A DNA stretch of 64,000 nt from Owenia fusiformis (lineage: Eukaryota > Annelida > Polychaeta > Sabellida > Oweniidae): NCBI GenBank assembly GCA_903813345.2, contig CAIIXF020000002.1:18800813-18864812 (forward strand), given 5' to 3'. Below, one piece after another: positions 48,706 to 58,845 of this stretch. The stretch's first letter is position 1. The number at the start of each line of letters is the position of its first letter. The notes below the pieces were generated by a model, which saw nothing but the letters and a program-made list of their open reading frames with translations, had not been told where the DNA came from and made no database searches. The translations under genes and the position numbers were made by a program.

Positions 48706-50021
48706 AACACAGCGAAGATGTCTTGAACTCTAAACTACATTTATTCGAAACTCCACCCACTGAATCGAGTATTACAAATATCAACTACGTCGAACACAGA
48801 CCTGTCAACCCATTAGCGCACAATGCACCCGTGGAATTCGTTATCGTAAATAATAGTTCACAGTTCATAGATCTTAGAAATATAAGACTCTATGTTAGGG
48901 CACGCATTCTCAAAGACGACAATAGTTTACCTAAGTACGATTCAGCAGAGGACTTCGATCATGTGTTTCCTGTTAACAACTGGGTGCACAGTCTTTTTAG
49001 TCAGGTTGAAATTCAATTAAACCAACGTTCTGTAGCTTCATCCACGTTGAATTATCCTTACAAAGCGATGCTGAAAATGTTAGGATTTTCTCCCTCTATG
49101 TTGAGATCTAAAGCTACCAGCTCGTTTTTCTTTGAAGACAATGGACCATCTCGCAACCATATGGAGTCCACCATAGAACGAGATAACATGAACCTAGGAG
49201 CGTTATCCAGGTTCCGCTACAGTAAGGGAGGAAATCCTGTTGATATGGAAACTACACTCTTGGAAGACATATTTGGAATCGAAAAATATCTGCTGAACGG
49301 AGTTGAAATTCGTATAAAACTTTCTCCTTCTCGTTCAGAATTCAACCTAATGGCTGGGACAGATGAACGTTTCAAAAGCGAACTTTTGGACGTTTGTTTA
49401 AAAGTACCAATGATATCAGTCGCTCCTGGTATTCTCCAAGCTTATAATACCGAATTGAAGGAACGCAACGCCATCTATCCCTTTGAGAGAAACGATATCA
49501 AAGTGTACACTATTCCTGCGGGTCAATTTAGTTTCAATATGGATGACATTTTTCATGGCAATATCCCAAATAGATTGTTGTGTTGTATGGTAAAATCAGA
49601 GGCGTACACTGGTTCGTACAAATTAAACCCATTGAATTTCCAACATTTCGAAGTAAATCATTTGGAGGTCAGTGTAGATGGCGTTAGTGTCCCAGAACCC
49701 GCTCTTAAACCTATTTTTGGTAAAGAAAAAGGGAATCGATACATGAGAGAATACATGAGGTTGTTTTCTGATCTCACTTCAGATGAAGGCCTCATGATGA
49801 GTCGGGATCAATTTGAAAATGGTTACACACTTTTTAAATTCGATGTTCAATATCAAGATAAAACCACCAGACACCAAGCATTTCCTCTCATTAAAAAAGG
49901 GAACTTGAAAGTTGAACTTCGATTTGCAAAAGCTCTCAGTGATCCTATTAATGTTATTCTCATGGCGACTTTCCCAGATAAATTTGAATTGGACGCTTCT
50001 AGAAACATAATTCAAGGTTGA
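48690..50021 (+). CDS. MCP: major capsid protein, double jelly-roll, 443 aa
   Basis: The sequence has the Polinton MCP pattern. Residues about 50-80 form the first strands (EFVIVNNSSQFIDLRNIRLY). Then come NNWVHSLFSQVEIQLNQ (about 96-112) and NYPYKAMLKMLGF, which in this family mark the first jelly roll. A second set (GNIPNRLLCCMVKSEAYTG, about residues 290-310) begins the second jelly roll. The size fits the usual 400-650 aa. The protein is expected to form the trimeric capsomers of an icosahedral shell. It shares reading frame 3 with the minor capsid gene and starts inside the end of the basic protein gene. The frame is intact. Confidence 0.88.
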   Translation: MEFKLEHSEDVLNSKLHLFETPPTESSITNINYVEHRPVNPLAHNAPVEFVIVNNSSQFIDLRNIRLYVRARILKDDNSLPKYDSAEDFDHVFPVNNWVHSLFSQVEIQLNQRSVASSTLNYPYKAMLKMLGFSPSMLRSKATSSFFFEDNGPSRNHMESTIERDNMNLGALSRFRYSKGGNPVDMETTLLEDIFGIEKYLLNGVEIRIKLSPSRSEFNLMAGTDERFKSELLDVCLKVPMISVAPGILQAYNTELKERNAIYPFERNDIKVYTIPAGQFSFNMDDIFHGNIPNRLLCCMVKSEAYTGSYKLNPLNFQHFEVNHLEVSVDGVSVPEPALKPIFGKEKGNRYMREYMRLFSDLTSDEGLMMSRDQFENGYTLFKFDVQYQDKTTRHQAFPLIKKGNLKVELRFAKALSDPINVILMATFPDKFELDASRNIIQG

Positions 50022-50025
50022 AAGT

Positions 50026-50469
50026 ATGAGAGGTGATCAAATCGAATGTGTACTAAAGAAACATCCTGACACTCGGGACAATTTTATTGGTGTTTTTCCT
50101 CGAGATAAACTACCGTTAGCACTCAAGCAAGGACAATTCTTCGTAGCCAACACTGATCAACGACATGAACCTGGTAAACACTGGACAGTCTTTTGGGCTG
50201 GAGTGGATAATTTAGAGTTTTTCGATCCTTTGGGAAACTCACCTAAATTCTACGACTTTGCTGAATACGATGGAACATTAAAACATAACGCCATAACTAT
50301 TCAGAGAAAAGGGAGCATATTTTGCGGAGAATTTTGCATTGTATATATTCTTTTACGTTGTATAGGTTATAGCATGGATACTATTGTATCTAACCTAGAT
50401 ATAAGCAGTGACAATGATTCATTAGTGTATATAACTTTCCTTCAGTTGAAGTCTTTGCTTGCTTGTTAA
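50026..50469 (+). CDS. PRO: adenain-like cysteine protease, 147 aa
   Basis: A C5/Ulp1-type maturation protease. The catalytic His is at 52 (GKHWTVFW), the acid at Asp67 (EFFDPLGN), the oxyanion Gln at 93 (TIQRKG) and the nucleophile Cys at 100 (IFCGEFCIVYILLR). Order and spacing match adenovirus protease and the Polinton PRO family, which process capsid and core proteins. The length is typical of the compact Polinton form. It starts 4 bp after the major capsid stop, so it is probably expressed from the same transcript. Two polyadenylation signals follow, one in each copy of a small tandem duplication of its 3' end. Confidence 0.88.
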   Translation: MRGDQIECVLKKHPDTRDNFIGVFPRDKLPLALKQGQFFVANTDQRHEPGKHWTVFWAGVDNLEFFDPLGNSPKFYDFAEYDGTLKHNAITIQRKGSIFCGEFCIVYILLRCIGYSMDTIVSNLDISSDNDSLVYITFLQLKSLLAC

Positions 50470-50707
50470 AAATACTAATATTTAGAATGAAAAATGTACA
50501 TCCAATACAATCATATATGTCCTCTGTATATAGTTTATTGAATGAATAAACCATAGCATTGATAAAAGTGTATATATGATTCATTACTATAGTCAGATTT
50601 TCTAAAGTTGAAATTAAATCCCTGGTTGCTTGTTAGAACTAGTTAGAGAAGAAGTAAATTAATCCAATACAATTATGTATGTTACATGTTTATAATGAGT
50701 AAATAAA
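50443..50707 (+). terminator. two AATAAA signals in a diverged tandem duplication
   Basis: Units at about 50443-50550 and 50603-50707 share GTTGAA...GCTTGCTTGTTA, then ATCCAATACAAT(C/T)AT, then AATAAA (50545-50550 and 50702-50707). The first unit includes the last protease codons. It ends the capsid-cluster transcript before the integrase gene at 50779. Confidence 0.6.
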
Positions 50708-50778
50708 ATGTATATAGAAGTTAATATTGACTTATTTATTTAATTGCATACAACCGCTACCCTCCTTCAGTCATCATC

Positions 50779-51852
50779 ATGACACTCACGAAACTACAGT
50801 CCAATCGTTTAGCTAAGCTTTATTTCGATCCTAAACGACCTGGATCATTTTCTGGTTTCAAACAATTATGGAAGCAAGTCAAAGGATCCGGCATAACACT
50901 TAGTGATCTCAGGAATTGGTTAAGTCAACACGAAACTTATAGCTTATATCGGGGGGTCAAGAGAAAGTTCAAACGACGACCCTTGATAGTTAGACATAGA
51001 CTAGAACAAGTTGATGCTGACTTAGCTATGATGGATAAATACGCAGATGACAATGACGGATTTAAATATCTGTTAGTGGTCATCGATACTCTCAGTAAAT
51101 ACCTCTGGGTCCAACCTTTAAAAACCAAAAAGGGTGAAGAAACTGTCAATGCTTTCAAGAGAATATTTGAAACTGAAAAACCTGGACGCTGCCGGACAGA
51201 TAATGGGACAGAGTTCAAAAACCGTTTTGTGATTGCTTACATGAAAGAAATAGGCGTGTGGCACTTCACAACGCGCGGGGACGTAAAAAGTCATTTTGCG
51301 GAACGCGTAATTTTGACATTAAAACGACGTCTTTTCCGCTACATGTATCACAAGGCGACAAGAAGATATATTGATGTACTTCAAGATGTGGTTAATTCCT
51401 ATAACCATTCTTACCATAGAAGTATCAAGATGGCGCCTGCTGATGTGGATGATACTAATGAGTTGCTGGTGTTTGAAACCTTATATGAGAAACCTAAAAA
51501 AGATAAGGATGCCAGATATAATTACGAGATCGGAGATCTAGTACGGCTAGCTTTTACCAGGGGAGTTTTCGATAGAGGTTATGATCAAAAATGGTCCATC
51601 GAATATTTCAAGATTAAAGAACGTAAAAATACTTCCCCACCGACCTATGTCATCGAAGATCTCGAAGGGGAGATCATCAAAGGACTAGTGTATGAAGACG
51701 AAATGCAAAAAATCTCCAAGGCCCCAGAGGTACATAGAATCGAGCGTGTGTTGAAGACGCAAAAACGTGGTAAGGAATCTCTAATCAGATGGGAAGGTTG
51801 GCCTCCAAAATTTGACACATGGATTGATACTAAGGATGTCAACCAACTATAA
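50779..51852 (+). CDS. INT: Polinton integrase (RVE type) with C-terminal chromodomain, 357 aa
   Basis: The N-terminal region (residues 1-75, GSFSGFKQLWKQVK ... SDLRNWLSQHETYSLY) matches the Polinton integrase leader; no HHCC zinc site is visible. The core has Asp81 (VDADLAMMD), Asp141 (RTDNGTEF) and Glu175 (SHFAERVILTLKRR), a D-D-E triad with 33 residues between the last two. A chromodomain occupies about residues 316-355 (HRIERVLK, IRWEGWPPKFDTWI), which may direct insertion to modified histone H3. The enzyme inserts the element and makes the 6 bp target duplication, here TATATC. The frame is intact and has its own 3' region. The start is the first ATG after two upstream poly(A) signals. 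Confidence 0.92.
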   Translation: MTLTKLQSNRLAKLYFDPKRPGSFSGFKQLWKQVKGSGITLSDLRNWLSQHETYSLYRGVKRKFKRRPLIVRHRLEQVDADLAMMDKYADDNDGFKYLLVVIDTLSKYLWVQPLKTKKGEETVNAFKRIFETEKPGRCRTDNGTEFKNRFVIAYMKEIGVWHFTTRGDVKSHFAERVILTLKRRLFRYMYHKATRRYIDVLQDVVNSYNHSYHRSIKMAPADVDDTNELLVFETLYEKPKKDKDARYNYEIGDLVRLAFTRGVFDRGYDQKWSIEYFKIKERKNTSPPTYVIEDLEGEIIKGLVYEDEMQKISKAPEVHRIERVLKTQKRGKESLIRWEGWPPKFDTWIDTKDVNQL

Positions 51853-51888
51853 AACCGATACGTTTAATTTCAAATATCATTTGAAGTA

Positions 51889-52551
51889 ATGGCATGGTAC
51901 GACAAGGAGAGTCTGATTCCTTTTAAAACATGCAGCAGTTTTATCATTTCTGGAGCGACTGGGAGTGGGAAAACTACATTTGTGTATGAACTTTTGAAAC
52001 GCTTACCTGGCATGTTCGAGAAACCAACGCCTGAGAAAGTGTTGTATTGTTACGGCATTCACCAACCTTTATTCGAAAAAATAGAAAGGGAATTCGATAA
52101 TGTAACCTTTCACGAAGGTTTACCAAGCAAAACTATCATAGATACACTATCGGAAGGTAGAAAACATAACCTCATCATTTTGGATGATCTAATGAATTCT
52201 GTTGTCAAAGAACCAGAAATGGAGCTTTTGTTTACTCAAGGAACCCACCATAAATGTTTAAGTGCCATATTTATTACGCAACAACTTTTTCTGAAAGGTA
52301 TTCGGACAATGACCCTAAACACACAGTATATTATTCTGTTTCGTTCGTTGAGGGATAAATCTCAAATTATGCATTTAGCCAAGCAGATCTCACCAGGGAA
52401 GACCAATGTCTTGATGGAAGCATATGCTGACGCTGTATCTCTGCCGTATGGTTATTTAATAATCGACGTATCACCGCATAGTAGAGATGATACTAGACTG
52501 AGAACTAAAATATTTCCAGGTCAAGATCCTATTATCTATGGTGGTTTATAA
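51889..52551 (+). CDS. ATP: A32/FtsK-HerA type DNA packaging ATPase, 220 aa
   Basis: Walker A is GATGSGKT (residues 22-29), Walker B LIILDD (95-100) and a sensor-like FITQQLF (129-134), all in the order of the Polinton/A32 packaging ATPases. The enzyme would drive DNA into preformed capsids. Length and N-terminal placement of the P-loop are typical. It lies 36 bp after the integrase stop and 33 bp before the next gene. Since that is too short for a promoter, it is likely co-transcribed with integrase. The frame is intact. Confidence 0.9.
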   Translation: MAWYDKESLIPFKTCSSFIISGATGSGKTTFVYELLKRLPGMFEKPTPEKVLYCYGIHQPLFEKIEREFDNVTFHEGLPSKTIIDTLSEGRKHNLIILDDLMNSVVKEPEMELLFTQGTHHKCLSAIFITQQLFLKGIRTMTLNTQYIILFRSLRDKSQIMHLAKQISPGKTNVLMEAYADAVSLPYGYLIIDVSPHSRDDTRLRTKIFPGQDPIIYGGL

Positions 52552-52584
52552 ATAAGGAAAGATGAGAACAAATATCATTTAAAC

Positions 52585-52926
52585 ATGAGTCGTCGAACTG
52601 TGATGATCCCCTATGAAAAATATATGAGGCTTTTAGGAGAATCTAAACAAAATAAAAGCACTTTAGAAGCTGAAGCAGATACAACAGTTGCCAACGATCA
52701 AACTGTTTCTGAAGAAATTAAGGCCTTGAAAACAGAAATTGATCGATTGAAACAATTATCTCGATCCAAAAGTAGTGAACAATCTTCGAAGTCATCACTG
52801 GATGTACCAACTAGCAATCGAGCTGAAAAACAGATAAGACGATTTCTGCCACCTGGAATCTCTGCTTATCCCACATTGAAAAGGAAGAAGACGACTACAT
52901 CAAAGCACTGGGTTAATTTACCATGA
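52585..52926 (+). CDS. 113 aa coiled-coil protein, unknown
   Basis: Residues about 57-78 (EEIKALKTEIDRLKQLSRSK) form a short coiled coil. A Ser-rich linker and a basic, Pro-containing tail (IRRFLPPGISAYPTLKRKK) follow. It begins MSRRTVMIPYEKYMRLL. Small proteins of this shape often follow the ATPase gene in Polintons, but I cannot name a family. Its stop overlaps the next start as ATGA. Confidence 0.55.
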   Translation: MSRRTVMIPYEKYMRLLGESKQNKSTLEAEADTTVANDQTVSEEIKALKTEIDRLKQLSRSKSSEQSSKSSLDVPTSNRAEKQIRRFLPPGISAYPTLKRKKTTTSKHWVNLP

Positions 52927-53249
52927 ATCCGGATTTGAAAATACATAGTGCCTACCTGACATTACTCACCCAATCACAAACTACAAAGCAGCAGAGAAAG
53001 GCATTATTAAAAACTATGTCATTAGGACAGTTGAAAATTATATGTGAAATCATTCTAAACATTGGTCTGGAAAACATACCTATGACAGAACAAGAAAAAC
53101 AAAAACTGTCATCCTACAAACCGACTTTTGAATTTCTCTCAGATAAATATCAAGGTTGGGTCAAGAAAAGGGGTAGAGTTTTAAAAAAGTCACGTGGAGT
53201 TCTTCTTTTACTTAAACTGTTTCTTCCAAAAATCATGAAAGAAAACTAA
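52923..53249 (+). CDS. 108 aa basic protein with hydrophobic tail, unknown
   Basis: A small basic protein with an N-terminal helical domain (SQTTKQQRKALLKTMSLGQL...ICEIILNIGLENIP). A C-terminal Arg/Lys-rich stretch runs into a hydrophobic segment (GVLLLLKLFLPKIM). It resembles the small Polinton proteins with a 'KTL-x-x-x-Q-L-x-x-L-C-E' helix and a basic plus hydrophobic tail, possibly membrane-active virion components. That is from memory of family style, not a search. Its ATG overlaps the previous stop by 4 bp (ATGA), suggesting coupled translation. It is the last plus-strand gene and converges on PolB. Confidence 0.6.
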   Translation: MNPDLKIHSAYLTLLTQSQTTKQQRKALLKTMSLGQLKIICEIILNIGLENIPMTEQEKQKLSSYKPTFEFLSDKYQGWVKKRGRVLKKSRGVLLLLKLFLPKIMKEN

Positions 53250-53270
53250 AATTCTTGTACATTTTAAATG

Positions 53271-53389
53271 GGTTACATTTATTATCATAATCTGTATAAA
53301 TAAATGACTAACAGAAAAAACTAAACATGTTAAACATTATAAATATGTTACATTTATTATCATAATCTGTAAAATTATGTGACTGACAG
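53271..53389. terminator. duplicated bidirectional poly(A) region between convergent genes
   Basis: Two copies (53271-53314 and 53347-53389) share GTTACATTTATTATCATAAT...GACTGACAG-like sequence. Each has TTTATT (53278-53283, 53353-53358), which is AATAAA for the minus-strand PolB. The first copy also has AATAAA on the plus strand (53299-53304). Confidence 0.55.
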
Positions 53390-53858
53390 CTGTATTTAAA
53401 TATAATTTGAAAGTGTAGAATAAATGAAATATGAATTACAAGACTTTAGTTGTTGTTCATTAGAAAATTGAAGACATAACATAATGCATTTTTACATTCA
53501 TTTAACATTGACTTTGGTCTGGTCAGTTCTAGAGTGATTTCATTTAGAATTTACAAGTCAAGCACATTTAAAAAGAATAATTTGAACATCCTACTTGTTG
53601 AAATAATTAAAATTCAAGTCTTTTCTTCGACTTAAAAAGTGACTCTTAATCATTATTATTAATTATTGTGGCGTAAGTTAAACAATTACACATTTCACAT
53701 TCGTCTGAAGTTTACAATGTCTGCGGGAATTGAAAAATGCTCTTATTGTTTCAAGCTTCAAATAATATGATTTAAAAGTCCTATTTTAAAAAATAATTAA
53801 TACTCAACTCCATTCAAACATGAATACCATAATCCATATCTAAGTCCATATACAAGTG
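53390..53858. other. AT-rich 3' region of PolB, no gene
   Basis: No coding frame. It presumably forms the PolB 3' untranslated region, since the only TTTATT signals lie just beyond it. Confidence 0.4.
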
Positions 53859-56800
53859 CTATTGTGGTGGTCTTAATGTGAGATCTAATGGTTCAGTACT
53901 CACACCATCGTTCAATACTTTACGCTTGGCGTAAAAATAGGAGAACCCTATTCTCTCCTGGGTGTAGGTAAATACTGAATTGTTCAAACGTCTAAAACCA
54001 ATGTTTTGACAGGATTCTTGTTCACCAGTGTTCAGTACTCGTGTATATGTATCCATGGGATTGTTGTAATTGCTTTTGTTGATACCCTTACAGCTGAACT
54101 TAGAGGATTCCTTGGTTTCATCGTATACACAGTATGTCTTTGAACACAAGGCAGCCATTTCAGTTCCCTGAAAAATATAATTTTGCAATTACTTTTTTTA
54201 TTTATTATTTTTATTTATTTTAATTTTTTTTTATTTTTTTTATTTATTTATTTATTTATTTATTTTTTTTTTATTTTATTTATTTATTTTTTTTTTTTTT
54301 TACATAATCAGATAATTTTTTCAAATGTTTACCTCAAATTCAAGTTTGAATAGACCAGGCTTTCTTTTGTCATAGGCCTTGTGCTCTGGGGTATCTGTCC
54401 TAGGTAGCCAATTGTCCTTCACTTTGTGGAATTCAGCCATTTTGTTTGGTTTCACCGCATCTTCCAACTTCGTCTCAGATAAACCAAAATAACAACTGAA
54501 ACATAAAAAGCTTAGACATTAGTATCTCATTTAACCAATACTTATAATTCCTTTTTATTATGTTTCATTTTCAATATTTTATTCTCACCTGTCCGTGTCC
54601 ATTTCAATCAGTTGGAAATCAGCCCGGTTGACATACACATCTAAAAAGTCGTAGTAGAAGGCAAGCATCCTCAATTTGGCATATTGTAGGATGAAGAAAC
54701 CAACCTGAAAGTAAAACAGTAATTGATTAAAATTATAAATTTAGAAATATATAATCATTCAAATGAGAATAGCATATTTAACACATAAAATTATACTACC
54801 TGATTGGGAAGATCGAGATTGATCTTTGGTTTCGCCATTTCAAATTCAAAAACACTCTCATCCACTTCTTCCATTTTCCTAAAACGCTTGTTGTTGATTG
54901 TCATTCTCGCCTTGTGCTCTTCGAAAAGGAATTTGATTAAAAGATGTTTCATCTTATCCATTATCACACTTCCATAGGCGCTGTTTCCTGTAAATAATTT
55001 GATCGAATTATATAATAATTGTAGACAAGAAATAATCAGAAATCGAAACTACAGATTTTAGACATTGAAATCAGAAAACAAACTTATAATTACCTATCAA
55101 CTTCATCGTATCTGCGATACAACTCTTAGCTTTGTCCATGTCCCCTTCTCTAAGGGCATCACTAACAGCTTTGACGAAAGCTGAGAAACATTTGTTGGCT
55201 GTATATTCTATGATGGTATGTACTTTAGAAACAACTAGGCCGTGATCGATGTACCATTTTAGAAGAGGGGTAGCGAGTAATATCTTTTCTGCCTTCATTC
55301 CACCCACCAACAATTTTCTAGGTTTTTCAGAGAGCTGATGCTTTTCTATATGCTCCTTCATATGTTCACCGATCACATCCATGGGAACCTCTGTAGTGCA
55401 AAATAAGGGAGACATCTCTGAAAAATGATTGTGCAGATGGGAGGGAACGTGAATGTCAACTTCAACCATCCCGAATAGTTGTTCAGTCTGCACCTTTTTG
55501 AGTATTTCAGTCTCAGTCATGGTGGTAAAGTTATCACAATGTCTATTGAATTTCTTTAAAAATTCTTTAAACTCTGTATTGTATTTTCGTTCAGCTTCAA
55601 AATGACACTCGTACATCTCCTTCACTATATAGCCTTTCTTTTCTAAATACGTCTTTCTCTTTAAATGCCTTTCACGGACAGAGGGGGCTTCTTTCAACCA
55701 TTTTTCATTTGTTATCTTCTTAGTTTTCCAGCAGTTGTGGGCATGGAAATAACAGCCATTGTACTCGTATACAGTTTTGCCACATATTCCATCGACGTAG
55801 TACGGACCAATTTTTTTCTGCCCTCCATTGAATTTATGTTTGATGTCTTTTCCTTCTTTGTAGCTCATCCATTCGAGGTAATACCATTCGGAGAGATATT
55901 TGTCTTGTTTCTCTTTCTTGAAGCCTGATTCAGATCTCCGCACCGTAAATGGTCCTGTAGGCATAGCTTGATCGATGGACCAAAGATAAAGCGCGTTAGC
56001 ATCATACCCGAGTATTTTCTGACACGTTTTTTCACCTCTCAGTTTTGTTTCTCCAGCTTTATGATAACGGTGGAAGATAATGCTAGGACCACCAACAATA
56101 TTGTTTTTGATTTTCATGTAAATATCTTTGTATTTAGGCGTGAAGAGACTAAAGTGGCAATCCTTGCTTTTCTTCTTCATGAGTAATTTTCTAGCGCATC
56201 CAGGAACACTGATGGTTTCTTTAAATAGGTCAATCCCCTCATTTGTGTAAAAAGGTAACATATTTTCTATGGCTTGCACAAAAGGTTCTACATCAAGATT
56301 GTTGTAATAAATCAAAAAATCCGTAAAAGTCTGCATTCTATGTTCCCTCCAGATGTGCTGTAAGTCTTCATAGTTTTCTCCTCCAGTCTTAGGAACAGCT
56401 TTTAATTTCATCTCTTTCAGAGCATCATCTTGACTTTTACCACCATCAATCAGTTTTCGGTATGATAAAAACTCTCCCTCAAGAACATTGCACCCTTTCA
56501 ATTGAGAAAAAAATGACTCAAAGGGAGGTAATTCTTCATGGTCGAGCTTTTTAACCTCATCAAACCATTCATACGGGAAGAATGATTTTCGTACATCCGT
56601 TCCATAGGCACGTAGGAAGGCATCATAGGATGTACCAGGGCTGATGTAATTCATGATATCCAAAAATTTGTATTTCAATGTCGAAATACAACTGTAGGCA
56701 TTTCCCTTTTTAACGACGAAACCAATCTTATCATCATCCTTGGCAACAATGGCTGACACTATTTTCTTTTTGATGAGGTTGAGGTCATATCGTGATGAAT

Positions 56801-58742
56801 TAAAGCCAAGAACTGGAATTTGATTGATATACTCTAGCAACTCCTTGTTAAGTCGAAGCAGTTCCTTTTTCAGCGGATTTTTCTGATTTGTCTTAGGTGC
56901 ATTTTCCAAAATCTGTTCATCCTCTTCTTCTAACAAATCTGACTCAGTACCTTCTTTTTCTAAATCTTCTTCAATCAAATCAATCCTCTCATTCATTGAG
57001 TTCAATATATGTTCATATTTTTCTTTAACCAGAGAAGTGCTTATGGCTTGAATTTCAGCCAAATAGTTTATCATTTTCTCTATGAGAATGTGAGGTTCTG
57101 ACTCTACGATACATTTTGCAGTTGTGAATCCAGGTACATTGCTACAAATAGACACAGAAATGGGGATATGGTGTGCTATCCACTTTAACTTTTTTGAGTT
57201 ACCAGGAGTATTTTCTTTGGACAGCATAGCTTCAAAGTCGTAACAGATGAAATAGGGGAAGAATCTATTTTCATTAGACGTATCATACCCATTCGACTCT
57301 AGCTTCTCAAACAGAGAAGGGTTTAAATTATAGTAGCCTCCCGGAAATTTAAATGCTGTCGCTTCTTTACACTTACTTTCATGTCTCTTTAGGTTTGTGG
57401 TTCGGTCAAATAGTTTGTCACAATTGCGGCATCTGTACTTGCGGCTGTACATCCCCATGTTAGTGATATAGCTCAGATGTTTGTCATATTGGTTAAGGTT
57501 CATAGTATCATTGTGGTTGAGGGTGCTAGTGTAGATTTTTGTAGCCACTCTGTCTTTATCTATACTGTGAATGTTTATATTAATTTTGAAAGTATCTTCG
57601 AACAATGGCATTTCTTTCAAAGTGACGCCACATATTCTCTGTTTTTCTGTTACTTCCTTCCATTTTTGAACAAGGGGATCCACATGAGGATGTAATTTGA
57701 CAATACTTTTAGTTTTGTGGTACGCCAGACAACGAAAGGCGCATAAATTATCCTTGTAAAGTTCTGCTCTGTATGGTTTTTTATTCAAAGAGACAATGGC
57801 TTTATTTTTTCGGATGTAATCGGGAAGAAGAATGGCTGTACCCAAAGGAAAGTCTAATCCATACACTGACCATCTAGTATTTACGACTCTATATGGAATC
57901 CATTTTGTGTCTGGACGTTGGCGCCAAATTTCCTCTGCTAAGTTCAGCTCTCTCAATTTTTGCATGATGGTCTCAATATCACTTCTGTCAGTTATCAAGG
58001 TAGGAGACTGCAATATGCTTTCATTATTGTGAGCGTAGAAATATCTCAATTGTCCAGTTTCTCTGTGAGCTAAAACTATAGCTAAACTCAGGTTAATTTT
58101 GAAGGATGTGACTTGTTCCTGGTAAATTTCATTGAGTTGTTTATGAAAATCATCTAAAGTAGGAGATCCAGAGGGGATATGGAAATTGTATTCTCGAATG
58201 ATTTTTCCTCGTCTGTGAGGTGAATATATTATATGATGGTTGTCTTTGTAAATTTTTCGAAGTCCCTCGTCAACAGTTCCATCTTCATTCTCATAGGGTT
58301 CATGCTCCTCCTGAATAACTTCCATAGGTTCCTCAATTTCACCCTGTTGAGAAGTTACATCACCTTCACCAGCCTGGTTGTTCTGTTCAGGAGCCTGACA
58401 ATCAATGTTCATTATTAATTTATTGACAACTTCTTTGATTGCATCAGCGGATGGTGTATTATTCTGAGGTGGTAGTCCCAATGCTAAACACAATTTTCTA
58501 AAATCATTTTCGGATGCTGCAAGCTGGTCAAATATTTGACCGTCTATAGAGGCGGATGTGGATGTGGTGGGTTGACTACATTTATTATGGTGCTGCTTCA
58601 AATGATGTTTTCGAGTATATTGTTTCTCACATGAAGTACACCTAAAAGTGATATTTCCATGTATATCTTTTTCGTGTCTATTCTTGGATCCTAAAGTTGT
58701 GAATTTCTTGTTGCAATATTGACAAACGTGGCTGATCTTCAT
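53859..58742 (-). CDS. POLB: protein-primed type family B DNA polymerase (Polinton PolB), five coding exons, frameshift in exon 4
   Basis: Exons: 58742-55094, 54987-54800, 54704-54589, 54496-54333, 54167-53859, all GT-AG, introns 92-165 bp. The total is about 1.47 k codons. Residues from the 58742 ATG: zinc fingers C7/C10/H23/H28 and C35/C38/H51/C55; a third at about 438; Exo I DFEA at 502; Exo II FNSSRYD at 647-653; Exo III Asp817; polymerase motif A DANALYL from 914; a YEYNGCYFHAHNC block, possibly an endonuclease-like insert. Intron 1 cuts motif B (K-x3-NSxYG) and intron 3 cuts motif C (DTDS). Exon 4 holds one base too many near 54481, giving a stop at 54477-54475; the remaining frame is clean to the end. 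The ATG at 58742 is preferred over 58805 because a splice acceptor lies 6 bp before it. It replicates the element from protein-primed ends. Confidence 0.88.
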
Positions 58743-58845
58743 CTTTTTCTGAAAATGAAATGAAATTGATATTAACTGATATCGAAAAATATTGGTTGGT
58801 TTCATGTAAAAGGTCGATTGGATCGAGACATTTTGAAATATGAAA

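Noticed and set aside
54190-54300. T-rich simple repeat as a separate feature
   Set aside because: It lies wholly within PolB intron 4 (54332-54168) and explains only that intron's larger size.
58620-58742. N-terminal zinc fingers as a separate host transcription-factor gene
   Set aside because: They are in one uninterrupted frame with the exonuclease and polymerase domains, and such fingers are known at the start of some Polinton PolB proteins.
58743-58805. Upstream ATG at 58805 as PolB start
   Set aside because: The 21 extra codons read across a good splice acceptor (TTTCATTTTCAG) and contain no domain. The ATG at 58742 directly precedes the first zinc finger.
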